Origin: Pseudomonadota bacterium
GTDB taxonomy: Bacteria; Pseudomonadota; Alphaproteobacteria; Rhodospirillales; Casp-alpha2
NCBI GenBank assembly: GCA_027620395.1
Contig: JAQBZY010000044.1
Location: 1 to 8,182 of the forward strand
Length of the DNA: 8,182 nt
Direction of reading: 5' to 3'
Of this stretch, positions 1 to 7,710 are shown piece by piece (position 1 is the stretch's first letter; every line of letters begins with the position of its first letter). Made by a program: the position numbers and the translations under genes. The notes beneath the pieces were generated by a model. That model saw only the letters and a list, made by a program, of their open reading frames with translations. It was not told the origin of the DNA and ran no database searches.

Positions 1-509
1 CCGGTGCCGGCGACGGTTTCGATCGGGGCGTTGCCACCCTCGGCCGCGGCGGCCTCGAAGGCGGTGCCGCGGACGGTGATGATCTTGATGGCGTCGGTCG
101 ATTGCACGGTGGCCAGCGCATTGCCGGCATAGATCGGCCGGACGAAGGTATCGGCGCTTTCAATGGCCTGAATTTCTGAAATCTGCTGCACGTCCAAAAG
201 CGCCGCGACCCTCGGCATCAGATTCTTGCCCATGCTCGTCGCCGTCATCAAGACGTGCCCGTAACCGCCGGCCAAGCCCTTAATCAGCGGCGCCAGATTT
301 TCCGGCAGCGCGTGCTGGTAGACGCCGTCGTCGGCATGGAGCACCTTGCTGACGCCCATGATCTTGGCGGCTTCGGCGGCGACCGCGCCTGAGCCCGACC
401 CGGCGACTAGGACGGTGACGTCGCCCAACTGGGCGGCGGCGGTCACGGCATTGAGGGTGGCCGAACGGAGCATCGAGTTGTCGTGTTCGGCGATAACCAG
501 GGCGCCCAT
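1..509 (-). CDS. etfA: Electron transfer flavoprotein alpha subunit, C-terminus cut by window edge
   Basis: Partner of EtfB in the heterodimeric flavoprotein that collects electrons from acyl-CoA and related dehydrogenases and passes them to ETF:ubiquinone oxidoreductase. About 169 N-terminal residues are present of the roughly 310 usual for the family. They begin [15 protein letters not shown], continue with the conserved N-terminal alpha/beta domain (VTVLVAGSGSG, the AAKIMGVSKVL segment, LMTATSMGKNLMPRVAALLD) and reach the segment RPIYAGNALATVQS typical of EtfA. The C-terminal FAD-binding domain lies outside the window. The start ATG (509-507) overlaps the etfB TGA (511-509) as TGATG, and an AAGGTG Shine-Dalgarno sits 5 bases upstream inside etfB, so the two subunits are probably translationally coupled. 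Identity is secure from sequence and from the etfB neighbour; the missing end is only the window boundary. Confidence 0.95.
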   Translation of the reverse strand, partial: MGALVIAEHDNSMLRSATLNAVTAAAQLGDVTVLVAGSGSGAVAAEAAKIMGVSKVLHADDGVYQHALPENLAPLIKGLAGGYGHVLMTATSMGKNLMPRVAALLDVQQISEIQAIESADTFVRPIYAGNALATVQSTDAIKIITVRGTAFEAAAAEGGNAPIETVAGT

Positions 510-1258
510 CAGATCACCTTCGCCTCATTCCTGAGCTTACTGACCAGTTCGGCGACGTCGGCGACTTTGACGCCGGCGAGGCGTTTCTCGGGCTCGGTAA
601 TTTTGAGAACTTTCAGCCTGGGCGTGGTGTCGACGCCGAGATCGGCCGGCTTCAGCGTGTCGATCGGCTTTTTCTTGGCCTTCATGATGTTCGGCAGCGA
701 CGCGTAGCGTGGCTCATTGAGCCTGAGATCGGCGCTCATCACGAACGGCAGATCGACGTTGATGGTCTCAAGCCCGCCGTCGACTTCGCGGGTCACATTG
801 GCCTTGCCGTCCAAGAGTTCCAGCTTGGACGCGAATGTGGCCTGCGGCCAATCCAAGAGCGCGGCCAGCATCTGCCCGGTCTGATTGGAATCGTCGTCGA
901 TCGCCTGTTTGCCGACGATGACGATTTCCGGGCCTTCGCGCTCGATCACGGCCTTCAAAAGCTTAGCCACGGCGAGCGGCTGAACGTCGCCCTCGACCTC
1001 GATCAGAATGCCGCGGTCGGCGCCCATGGCGAGCGCGGTGCGGATCGATTCCTGGGCCTGTGCCGGGCCGATCGAAACCGCAATCAATTCCTCGATCTTG
1101 CCTGCTTCCTTGAGGCGCACGCCTTCCTCGACGGCGATCTCGTCGAACGGGTTCATGGACATTTTGACGTTGGCGAGTTCGACCCCCGACTGATCCGGTT
1201 TGACCCTGATCTTGACGTTATAGTCGACCACCCGCTTGACGGCGACGAGTGCCTTCAT
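509..1258 (-). CDS. etfB: Electron transfer flavoprotein beta subunit
   Basis: The 249-residue product has the normal full length for EtfB. It begins [19 protein letters not shown], a standard family N-terminus. Residues 115-130 ([16 protein letters not shown]) match the AMP-binding segment. Residues 173-199 carry the ETF-beta signature, ending [12 protein letters not shown], whose leucine (L188) corresponds to the recognition-loop residue that docks into acyl-CoA dehydrogenases in characterised ETFs. The start is supported by a GGAGAG Shine-Dalgarno 5 bases upstream. The gene precedes etfA with a one-base overlap and follows the adenosyltransferase gene after a 196-base gap that holds a candidate promoter, so etfBA may be transcribed independently of the upstream pair. 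Known family role: cytoplasmic electron carrier for beta-oxidation and amino-acid or choline-derivative dehydrogenases; which dehydrogenases are served cannot be read here. Confidence 0.97.
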   Translation of the reverse strand: MKALVAVKRVVDYNVKIRVKPDQSGVELANVKMSMNPFDEIAVEEGVRLKEAGKIEELIAVSIGPAQAQESIRTALAMGADRGILIEVEGDVQPLAVAKLLKAVIEREGPEIVIVGKQAIDDDSNQTGQMLAALLDWPQATFASKLELLDGKANVTREVDGGLETINVDLPFVMSADLRLNEPRYASLPNIMKAKKKPIDTLKPADLGVDTTPRLKVLKITEPEKRLAGVKVADVAELVSKLRNEAKVI

Positions 1259-1348
1259 GTTCTCTCCAAACCCCGCTCGACCCGGTTCCCCACTTGCCGG
1301 GGTGAAATCTGTCGCCGATGTTGCCGGCGGCAGATTTATTGCAGCGCA

Positions 1349-1377
1349 ACATTAGTGGCTGACCCCAAGGGGGTCAA
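1349..1377 (-). promoter_or_regulatory. Candidate sigma70-type promoter for etfBA
   Basis: On the minus strand TTGACC (1377-1372) is followed after exactly 17 bases by TAATGT (1354-1349). The -35 matches five of six consensus positions; the -10 is weak (three of six, but with the key T, A and final T). A start near 1342 would give a leader of about 85 bases to the etfB ATG, which has its own good Shine-Dalgarno. This is motif reading only. Confidence 0.4.
1360..1376. promoter_or_regulatory. Perfect palindrome in etfB promoter, possible operator
   Basis: TGACCCC AAG GGGGTCA gives two perfect 7-base arms around a 3-base centre. It overlaps the candidate -35 TTGACC and most of the spacer of the etfB promoter. 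That is where a dimeric repressor would block RNA polymerase. No known regulator site is claimed; the arm could also form a small hairpin in RNA, but there is no following T-run and it lies upstream of the predicted transcription start. Confidence 0.45.
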
Positions 1378-1454
1378 GCGGCGATTGCGTCAAATATATG
1401 AGCCGAGGGTGAGGCAAAAACTGGCGGATGTCTGCCGTTTTGACGGCGGTCAAT

Positions 1455-2018
1455 TCAGCGGTTGGCGCCCGGCACCCAAAGCACATCGGCGCGGCCGCCG
1501 TCGTTGAGTTTTCGGGCCAGGACGAACAGATGGTCGGACAGCCGGTTGGCGTATTTGACGGCGGCGGGATTGACCGCCTCGGTCTCGGCAAGCTCGGTCA
1601 TCAGCCGTTCCGCCCGCCTGACCACGGTCCTGGCCAGGTGCAACGCCGCCGCCGCGTCGGTTCCGCCCGGTAGGATGAAGGATTTCAAGGGCTCGAGATC
1701 GGCGTTCATGGCGTCGATTTCGTCCTCCAGGCGGGTCACCTGTTGATCGACGATGCGGAGCGCACCGGCGGCCCGCTTGCCGTCCTCGGGCGTGCAAAGA
1801 TCGGCGCCAAGATCGAACAAATCGATCTGGATTCGGGCCAGCATGGCGTCGGCTTCGCCAGAGGTGTGCAACCGGGCCAGGCCGATGCAGGCGTTGGCTT
1901 CGTCCGACGTGCCGTAGGCGGCGACGCGGAGCGCGTGCTTCTTGACCCGGTCGCCGGATCCGAGCGAAGTCTCGCCCTTGTCGCCGCCCCGGGTATAGAT
2001 TTTCGACAGCAGAACCAT
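1455..2018 (-). CDS. pduO: PduO-type ATP:cob(I)alamin adenosyltransferase
   Basis: The enzyme transfers the 5'-deoxyadenosyl group of ATP to cob(I)alamin to make adenosylcobalamin, the cofactor of methylmalonyl-CoA mutase and other radical isomerases. The 187-residue product has the family's usual length and its landmarks in order: TRGGDKG at 9-15 (ATP-binding N-terminal loop), GTSDEANACIG at 36-46, FILPGG at 114-119, RRAER at 134-138 (conserved arginines and glutamate of the active site) and YANRLSDHLFVLAR near the C-terminus. It belongs to the PduO/MMAB family rather than the CobA/BtuR or EutT types. The ATG lies 4 bases after the stop of the HIG1-type gene with no clear Shine-Dalgarno, so translation probably depends on coupling to that gene. 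Its neighbourhood with etfBA fits short-chain acyl-CoA and propionate catabolism, but that link is inference. Confidence 0.93.
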   Translation of the reverse strand: MVLLSKIYTRGGDKGETSLGSGDRVKKHALRVAAYGTSDEANACIGLARLHTSGEADAMLARIQIDLFDLGADLCTPEDGKRAAGALRIVDQQVTRLEDEIDAMNADLEPLKSFILPGGTDAAAALHLARTVVRRAERLMTELAETEAVNPAAVKYANRLSDHLFVLARKLNDGGRADVLWVPGANR

Positions 2019-2022
2019 CGGA

Positions 2023-2220
2023 TCAGCGCCCGGTCGACAGCCAGACGATCAGCGCGAAGATGGCGAGAGCCATCCCTTGGCCGATGACGCGGGCCCGCAT
2101 CAGATTGTTGGCGTGTTTCTTGTAAAACTTGCCGTTGAACGCGAAACCGACGATGCCAACGACAAGAATCGCCAACGTCGCGAACATCGCAAAGCCAAGC
2201 AGGAACGGCAAAAAACTCAT
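2023..2220 (-). CDS. HIG1-domain / twin-transmembrane small membrane protein
   Basis: A 65-residue protein with two hydrophobic segments, about residues 5-28 and 44-62, separated by a basic loop (NGKFYKKHANN) and the motif NNLMRARVIGQGMAL. This arrangement matches the bacterial HIG1-domain (twin-transmembrane) family, related to the mitochondrial HIG1/Rcf proteins associated with cytochrome oxidase assembly or stability; the bacterial members' role is not well established. An inner-membrane location follows from the two segments. The start is fixed: a TGA stop lies in frame three codons upstream of the ATG, so no longer form is possible. There is no Shine-Dalgarno, and a promoter-like pair would place the transcript start at about the ATG itself, suggesting leaderless translation. 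It heads a probable two-gene unit with the adenosyltransferase. Confidence 0.85.
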   Translation of the reverse strand: MSFLPFLLGFAMFATLAILVVGIVGFAFNGKFYKKHANNLMRARVIGQGMALAIFALIVWLSTGR

Positions 2221-2225
2221 GTTGC

Positions 2226-2254
2226 ATCATAGGCTTGCCGACGACTGCCGTCAC
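2226..2254 (-). promoter_or_regulatory. Candidate promoter giving a leaderless mRNA for the HIG1 gene
   Basis: On the minus strand GTGACG (2254-2249, four of six matches) is followed after 17 bases by TATGAT (2231-2226, five of six matches). Counting from the -10 box puts +1 at 2219-2220, the A or T of the HIG1-gene ATG. The absence of any Shine-Dalgarno before that ATG agrees with this. Motif reading only. Confidence 0.4.
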
Positions 2255-2337
2255 GGAGTTTCCCGGCCGGGCGCCGGCTCGATTTTTACGTCGGACCGGT
2301 CTAGAGTATGCGCCATGCCGCTTTGACGGAGACAGCG

Positions 2338-3159
2338 ATGCCGACCGCCGCTGGGATAATGAACGCGCCCCTCAACTTTTTCGTCGCCAGCCCGGAAAAG
2401 CCGCAGGTACTGATGGCCGTGACGAAGGCCGAGACCAACGTCAGGACTGGCGAGTTCCGCCACTACGATGTCCCGATTGTCGATGCCCGCAGCCTTGAGC
2501 CGGCGCCCAGCCTCGACCGCGAAGGCTTCGAATTGGTGCGCCGGCCGACGGCGATGACTGATTTCTACGACGCCGACGCCATTGAGCGGATCTACTACCC
2601 GGAAGTGATCCAACTTTTGCAGGACCAGACCGGGGCGCGGGAGGTTCACATCTTCGATCACACGATCAGGGTTCAGGACGACGGCAAGCGGCGCGAAAAA
2701 AAGATGCGCCCGCCGGTGCCGGTGATCCACAACGATTATACTGAAGCTTCGGCCCCAATCCGCATCGGCGTCGAGCTTGCCACGGACGCGGCGGCCAGGT
2801 TTCTCGCCGGCCGTTACGCCATGGTCAACGTTTGGCGGTCGTTCGGCGGATCAGCCATGCGCGCACCCTTGGCGATCGCCGACGCGCAGTCCCTGACCAA
2901 GGACGATTTTGTCGCCACCGATCTGGTCTACGAGGATAGGACCGGCGAAATTTATCAGAACGTTTACCGGCCGGGACAGCGCTGGCACTATGTCTCGGAC
3001 ATGCAGCGCGATGAAGCGGTGTTGTTGAAGTGCTTCGATTCCGCGACCGACGGCCGGGCCCGCTACACCGCGCACGGCGCCTTTATCAATACCGCCGCCG
3101 ACCCCACGACGCCGGCCCGCGAAAGCATCGAGGTCCGGGCGGCGCTGTCGTTCGATTGA
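2338..3159 (+). CDS. CmcJ/NvfI family oxidoreductase
   Basis: The protein (273 residues from this start) resembles the CmcJ/NvfI family, which includes the P8-type cephamycin 7-methoxylation component, fungal AsaB-like proteins and many uncharacterised bacterial members; several act as non-haem iron, 2-oxoglutarate-type oxygenases. Visible landmarks are VHIFDHTIR (103-111), HND at 131-133 followed by YTE (candidate iron-binding HxD), VNVWRSF (163-169), and a C-terminal block with H246 in AHGAF and the RESIEVR stretch (261-267), which could supply the second histidine and 2-oxoglutarate arginine. Start choice: ATG at 2338 has GGAGA five bases upstream; in-frame ATGs at 2308 (10 residues longer) and 2359 lack one. 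It stands alone on the plus strand, diverging from the HIG1 gene and converging on the GFA gene. Substrate unknown; no biosynthetic cluster surrounds it. Confidence 0.85.
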   Translation: MPTAAGIMNAPLNFFVASPEKPQVLMAVTKAETNVRTGEFRHYDVPIVDARSLEPAPSLDREGFELVRRPTAMTDFYDADAIERIYYPEVIQLLQDQTGAREVHIFDHTIRVQDDGKRREKKMRPPVPVIHNDYTEASAPIRIGVELATDAAARFLAGRYAMVNVWRSFGGSAMRAPLAIADAQSLTKDDFVATDLVYEDRTGEIYQNVYRPGQRWHYVSDMQRDEAVLLKCFDSATDGRARYTAHGAFINTAADPTTPARESIEVRAALSFD

Positions 3160-3165
3160 ACCAGG

Positions 3166-3597
3166 TCAGCCGCCGGCAATGATCAACGCCGCCGGTGTCC
3201 AGACGCGGCGCCGGCGGGCACGCTTTTCCGCTTCGTTTTCGTCGTGATACTCGATGCTGCGGGCCGGGCGGGTGAATTCGGCATGCGCGATCAACGCACT
3301 TGCCGTGACATTGGCGTAGGCCTGATCGCCGTCGGCCATGTAGGCGGCGACATAGACGCCGCAATTGGCGCAGACCAGGAACTCGGTGGCGCCGGTGCCG
3401 AACTTGTAGCGGCTGAACTTGTCGGGATCGAAGACGACGATCTCGATCCGGCCTTCTGGGTCGGAAAGGGCGCGGGTATTGTGCTTGCGGCAGAACGAAC
3501 ATTGGCAAGCGCGGGGCTCGGCGTCGGCCGGCGCAATCTCGGTCTCAAAAGTGACTTCCAGATTGCCGCAGTGGCAACCGCCTTCGAACGTGTGCAT
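3166..3597 (-). CDS. GFA family zinc-binding protein (CENP-V/GFA domain)
   Basis: A 143-residue single-domain protein of the glutathione-dependent formaldehyde-activating (GFA) fold. The cysteines expected for its two zinc sites are all present: C8-H-C10 in GGCHCGN, C31, C33 and C36 in CQCSFC, and C76 and C79 in CANCG. Family members include the formaldehyde-glutathione condensing protein Gfa, but most have no proven reaction, so only the fold is asserted. Start choice: ATG at 3597 has AAAGGA nine bases upstream and puts the first motif at residue 6; an in-frame ATG at 3657 would add 20 unconserved residues and overlap the upstream regulatory region. The C-terminus is basic (EKRARRRR) before a short hydrophobic tail. 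It converges with the CmcJ-type gene (6 bases between stops) and diverges from the PrpD-like gene. Confidence 0.9.
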   Translation of the reverse strand: MHTFEGGCHCGNLEVTFETEIAPADAEPRACQCSFCRKHNTRALSDPEGRIEIVVFDPDKFSRYKFGTGATEFLVCANCGVYVAAYMADGDQAYANVTASALIAHAEFTRPARSIEYHDENEAEKRARRRRVWTPAALIIAGG

Positions 3598-3627
3598 GGC
3601 CGATGTTCCTTTGCCCAAGCCCCGGCT

Positions 3628-3657
3628 ACAGTAGCGCCGAAAAGGCCGTCCTGACAA
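3628..3657 (-). promoter_or_regulatory. Candidate promoter for the GFA gene
   Basis: On the minus strand TTGTCA (3657-3652, five of six) is followed after 18 bases by TACTGT (3633-3628, three of six). The predicted start near 3621 leaves a leader of about 24 bases containing the AAAGGA Shine-Dalgarno. It lies in the 83-base divergent gap shared with the PrpD-like gene, for which no comparable plus-strand promoter was seen. Confidence 0.3.
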
Positions 3658-3680
3658 AGCCGCCGAACCCCGGAGATTTC

Positions 3681-5066
3681 ATGCAGACGACGACCAACCA
3701 AGAGCCGATCACGCAAAAGCTGGCCGGATTCGCCGCCGGGCTCGCGTTCGAGCACTTGCCCGCCGCCGTCGTCGGCCATGTCCGGCTGGCGGCCATGGAT
3801 GCGCTCGGCTGCTGCCTGATCGGCGCGACGTTGCCGTGGACCAGGATGGTCGCCGACCAGGTTCTTGAAGAAGGCGGGCGGGCCGAGGCGCGGCTGATCG
3901 GGCTGCAAGGCCGAGTGCCGCTGGCTGCCGCCGTTCTGGTCAATTCGACCGCCGGGCATGCGTTTGAGCTCGACGACATCCATCGCGATTCGATCATTCA
4001 TCCGAACTCGATCGCCGTGCCGGTGGCTTTGGCGACGGCGGAAAAAATGGGCGGCGCCAACGGCCGCGATGTCGTCACCGCCATCGTCGCCGGCTACGAG
4101 GTCGCCAACCGCGTCGGCATGGCCGGCGGGACCACTTTGCTTTTGCGCGGCTTTCATCCGCAGGGCACCGGCGGCGCGCTTTGTGCGGCGGCGACCGCCG
4201 GGCGGCTGATGGGTCTCGACGCCAACGAAATGCGGAACGCCATCGGCATTGCCGGATCGCTAGGTGCGGGCCTGATGGCGGCGCAGGAAGGGGCTATGGT
4301 CAAGCGGTTGCATTCCGGCAACGCGGCGGCGGCCGGCGTGCGTGGTGCGATGCTTGCCAGGCGCGGCTTCACCGGCATCTCCAATCTGGTCGAGGCGGCA
4401 TATGGCGGATTTCTGTCGTCGTTGGCGGGCGAGGTCGAGATGGGAGATATCGCCGCCGATTTAGGCCAGCGCTGGGAAACGCTGAACACCGGCATCAAGC
4501 CGTATGCGACGGTGACCAGCATTCACGCGGCGCTCGACGCCTTGAAAACGATCATGACCACGCACCGCATCGCGGCCGCCGACATCAAGCGGATCAAGGT
4601 CCGGATCAGCACGCCGACTTACGTTCATTGCGCCTGGCCGTATCAGGCCCAGAGCGTCACCGCGGCGCAGATGAACATCTATTATGGGCTAACCATGATT
4701 GCCTTCGATGGTGCCGCCTTCGTCGAGCAATTCGACGACGCAAGGATCGCCGATCCTTCGGTTCTTGAATTCATCAAGAAGATCGAGGCCGAGGTCGATC
4801 CGGAAATCGATGCCCTCGGCCGCGCCTATCGGCACATGGCAAGGCTCATCGTCGAGAGCACCGACGGCCGGGTGTTCGAGCATGAGGAGAGGCACCGCCG
4901 CGGCAGCCCCGAGAACCCGGTTTCGGCGGCGGACATCACGGACAAATTCCGGGCTTTGGCGGCCAGGACGTTGCCGGCGCCGAAGATCGAAAGCGTCGTC
5001 GGTCTCTGTGGCCGTCTCGATAGTCTGGCTGACGTGACGGCGCTGACCGATCTGGTGGTTGGCTGA
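3681..5066 (+). CDS. MmgE/PrpD family protein (2-methylcitrate dehydratase-like)
   Basis: The 461-residue product has the family's normal length. Signature stretches are GHAFELDDIH (92-101), IIHPNS (105-110), the following AIVAGYEVANRVG, and TAAQMNIYYGLTMIAFDG in the second half, all typical of the MmgE/PrpD superfamily. Characterised members include 2-methylcitrate dehydratase PrpD, cis-aconitate decarboxylase and iminodisuccinate epimerase-like enzymes; they act in the cytoplasm on small tricarboxylic or dicarboxylic acids without an iron-sulfur cluster. This copy has no prpB or prpC next to it, so a methylcitrate role is not supported and the substrate is open. Start choice: ATG at 3681 has GGAGA upstream, five bases of spacing; the ATG at 3603 would add 26 low-complexity residues and nearly abut the divergent GFA start. 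An inverted REP-like pair follows 40 bases after the stop. Confidence 0.92.
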   Translation: MQTTTNQEPITQKLAGFAAGLAFEHLPAAVVGHVRLAAMDALGCCLIGATLPWTRMVADQVLEEGGRAEARLIGLQGRVPLAAAVLVNSTAGHAFELDDIHRDSIIHPNSIAVPVALATAEKMGGANGRDVVTAIVAGYEVANRVGMAGGTTLLLRGFHPQGTGGALCAAATAGRLMGLDANEMRNAIGIAGSLGAGLMAAQEGAMVKRLHSGNAAAAGVRGAMLARRGFTGISNLVEAAYGGFLSSLAGEVEMGDIAADLGQRWETLNTGIKPYATVTSIHAALDALKTIMTTHRIAAADIKRIKVRISTPTYVHCAWPYQAQSVTAAQMNIYYGLTMIAFDGAAFVEQFDDARIADPSVLEFIKKIEAEVDPEIDALGRAYRHMARLIVESTDGRVFEHEERHRRGSPENPVSAADITDKFRALAARTLPAPKIESVVGLCGRLDSLADVTALTDLVVG

Positions 5067-5105
5067 AATGCCCGTGACGGGAGGAGGGAAAAAGTATTGC
5101 CGGCG

Positions 5106-5212
5106 CATCCTTCGAGACGCGGCTTCGCCGCTCCTCAGGATGAGGAAACCGTTATTTCACTCGCTCATGTCCTCAGGATGAGGAGGGCGCGAAGCGCCCG
5201 TCTCGAAGCATG
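5106..5212. repeat. Inverted pair of REP-like palindromic elements
   Basis: Two related units face each other. Unit one (5106-5146) and unit two (about 5171-5212) share the 10-base outer arms CTTCGAGACG (5110-5119) and CGTCTCGAAG (5199-5208), which are perfect reverse complements. Each unit holds two small hairpins: GCGGC-TTC-GCCGC in the first and GGGCGC-GAA-GCGCCC in the second, plus TCCTCA-GGA-TGAGGA in both. The rest of the gap 5067-5238 shows no gene. Similar TTCGAGAC/CTCAGGATGAGG elements recur between genes in many alphaproteobacterial genomes as I remember them. Here they lie between the PrpD-like stop and the end of the opposing small gene, where the hairpins may also serve as a bidirectional transcript end, though no T-run follows. 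Confidence 0.8.
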
Positions 5213-5238
5213 TTAGTCGGGTGTTAGCGCGTCGGAAT

Positions 5239-5502
5239 TTAGTTGATCGCCGCTGAGGCACGTTGTGCTGACGGAACGCGGCCGTCGGCTCGCAGCAACG
5301 CCAAACCCTTCGGCGTTACCTCGGCCCAAACAGTGCCTTCCTTTTCGGTCCGCTCGACCAAGCCCCGGTCGACGGCGTCTTCCCAAATCGGCAACCTCGG
5401 GCACGATGTCCGCCAGCCGTCCATGGTTTCCCTGTAGGTGCGCGGCCGGCGGGCCAGCCATTCGAGAAGATCGAGGACCAGCGGTTCGACGATGTCATTC
5501 AT
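5239..5502 (-). CDS. Small conserved-looking protein of unknown function, possibly winged-helix
   Basis: The product is 87 residues from this start: a helical N-terminus (VEPLVLDLLEWLARRPRTYRE), a central WRTSCPRLPIWEDAVDRGLVE, then VWAEVTPKGLALLR and a loose tail. The helix-turn-helix-like first half followed by a probable beta hairpin and a final helix looks like the small winged-helix proteins of rhizobia and Rhodospirillales, but I cannot name a function and DNA binding is not shown. Start choice: an ATG at 5523 would add seven residues, but the strong Shine-Dalgarno AAGGAGAT lies inside those codons, ten bases before the ATG at 5502, so 5502 is the likely start. It follows leuA by 65 bases on the same strand with no terminator in between, so co-transcription is possible. 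Its end faces the REP-like pair. Confidence 0.75.
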   Translation of the reverse strand: MNDIVEPLVLDLLEWLARRPRTYRETMDGWRTSCPRLPIWEDAVDRGLVERTEKEGTVWAEVTPKGLALLRADGRVPSAQRASAAIN

Positions 5503-5567
5503 GGCGATCAATCTCCTTGCCATATTGACGCCAGTCTAACGCCGGCCCCCGATTATTTCTAGGCCCC

Positions 5568-7301
<1,734 letters not shown>

Positions 7302-7365
7302 CTATCCGTGATCGATACTGGGGTTCAGCCGGGACCGGGAAGTCTGGCCGGCTGGGCCCGATCTA

Positions 7366-7399
7366 CGGCCGCCGGCTGGCCAAGACGTGCCGGCGGCCG
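7366..7399. repeat. Perfect 11-base inverted repeat upstream of leuA
   Basis: CGGCCGCCGGC (7366-7376) and GCCGGCGGCCG (7389-7399) are exact reverse complements around a 12-base loop. In RNA from either strand this would be an extremely stable GC-only stem. No T-run follows on either side, so it is not a standard intrinsic terminator. It lies 104-137 bases upstream of the leuA start and could be part of a leader structure or a protein-binding site. Confidence 0.55.
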
Positions 7400-7505
7400 C
7401 CGTTAAGTCGATGGACGCAGGGGCGCAAACGGACATTGAGCGGGCAAACGGAGCAGGACTGGAACATGACGGCCTCGAACGAAAAAGTAGCGGAAACGGC
7501 TCAGG

Positions 7506-7529
7506 CCCGGCGTCCCTCAGGACACCGGG
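7506..7529. repeat. Hairpin with one mismatch in the leuA-nuclease gap
   Basis: CCCGGCGTCC and GGACACCGGG pair over ten positions with a single C-A mismatch and a CTCA loop. No T-run follows directly. It may mark the end or leader of an undetected short transcript; there is no further evidence of function. Confidence 0.35.
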
Positions 7530-7710
7530 TTGATAAGAGCGAGGCCCAGCTCCGACTTTTCGTGCGTCATCATGGGAAAACCGTAGGCGGCATCGCCGGT
7601 GGCGTCAAGTTTCGCCGGCCTGCGGTCGCTCGTTAGCGTGATTTTCATCGGCGCCGCGGCACAGTCGAGAAACTTCTACCCACGGCTCAGCACTATCGGT
7701 AAAATAATAT

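Noticed and set aside
1434..1447. Hairpin GCCGT-TTTG-ACGGC just after the adenosyltransferase stop, possible terminator
   Set aside because: The stem is only 5 base pairs and the nearest T-run on the minus strand is about 14 bases beyond it, so it does not fit an intrinsic terminator.
3291..4157. 288-codon open frame on the minus strand across the GFA gene and the PrpD-like gene
   Set aside because: It overlaps two well-supported genes in other frames and its sequence has no family resemblance.
5067..5238. CRISPR-like or insertion-sequence remnant after the PrpD-like gene
   Set aside because: There are only two inverted units, no regular spacers, no target-site duplication and no transposase fragment; a REP-like pair explains the pattern.
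7466..7636. Possible 56-codon plus-strand gene with AGGA upstream
   Set aside because: The product is unrecognised, lacks a hydrophobic or folded core I can see, and spans the hairpin at 7506-7529; evidence is too thin for a gene call.
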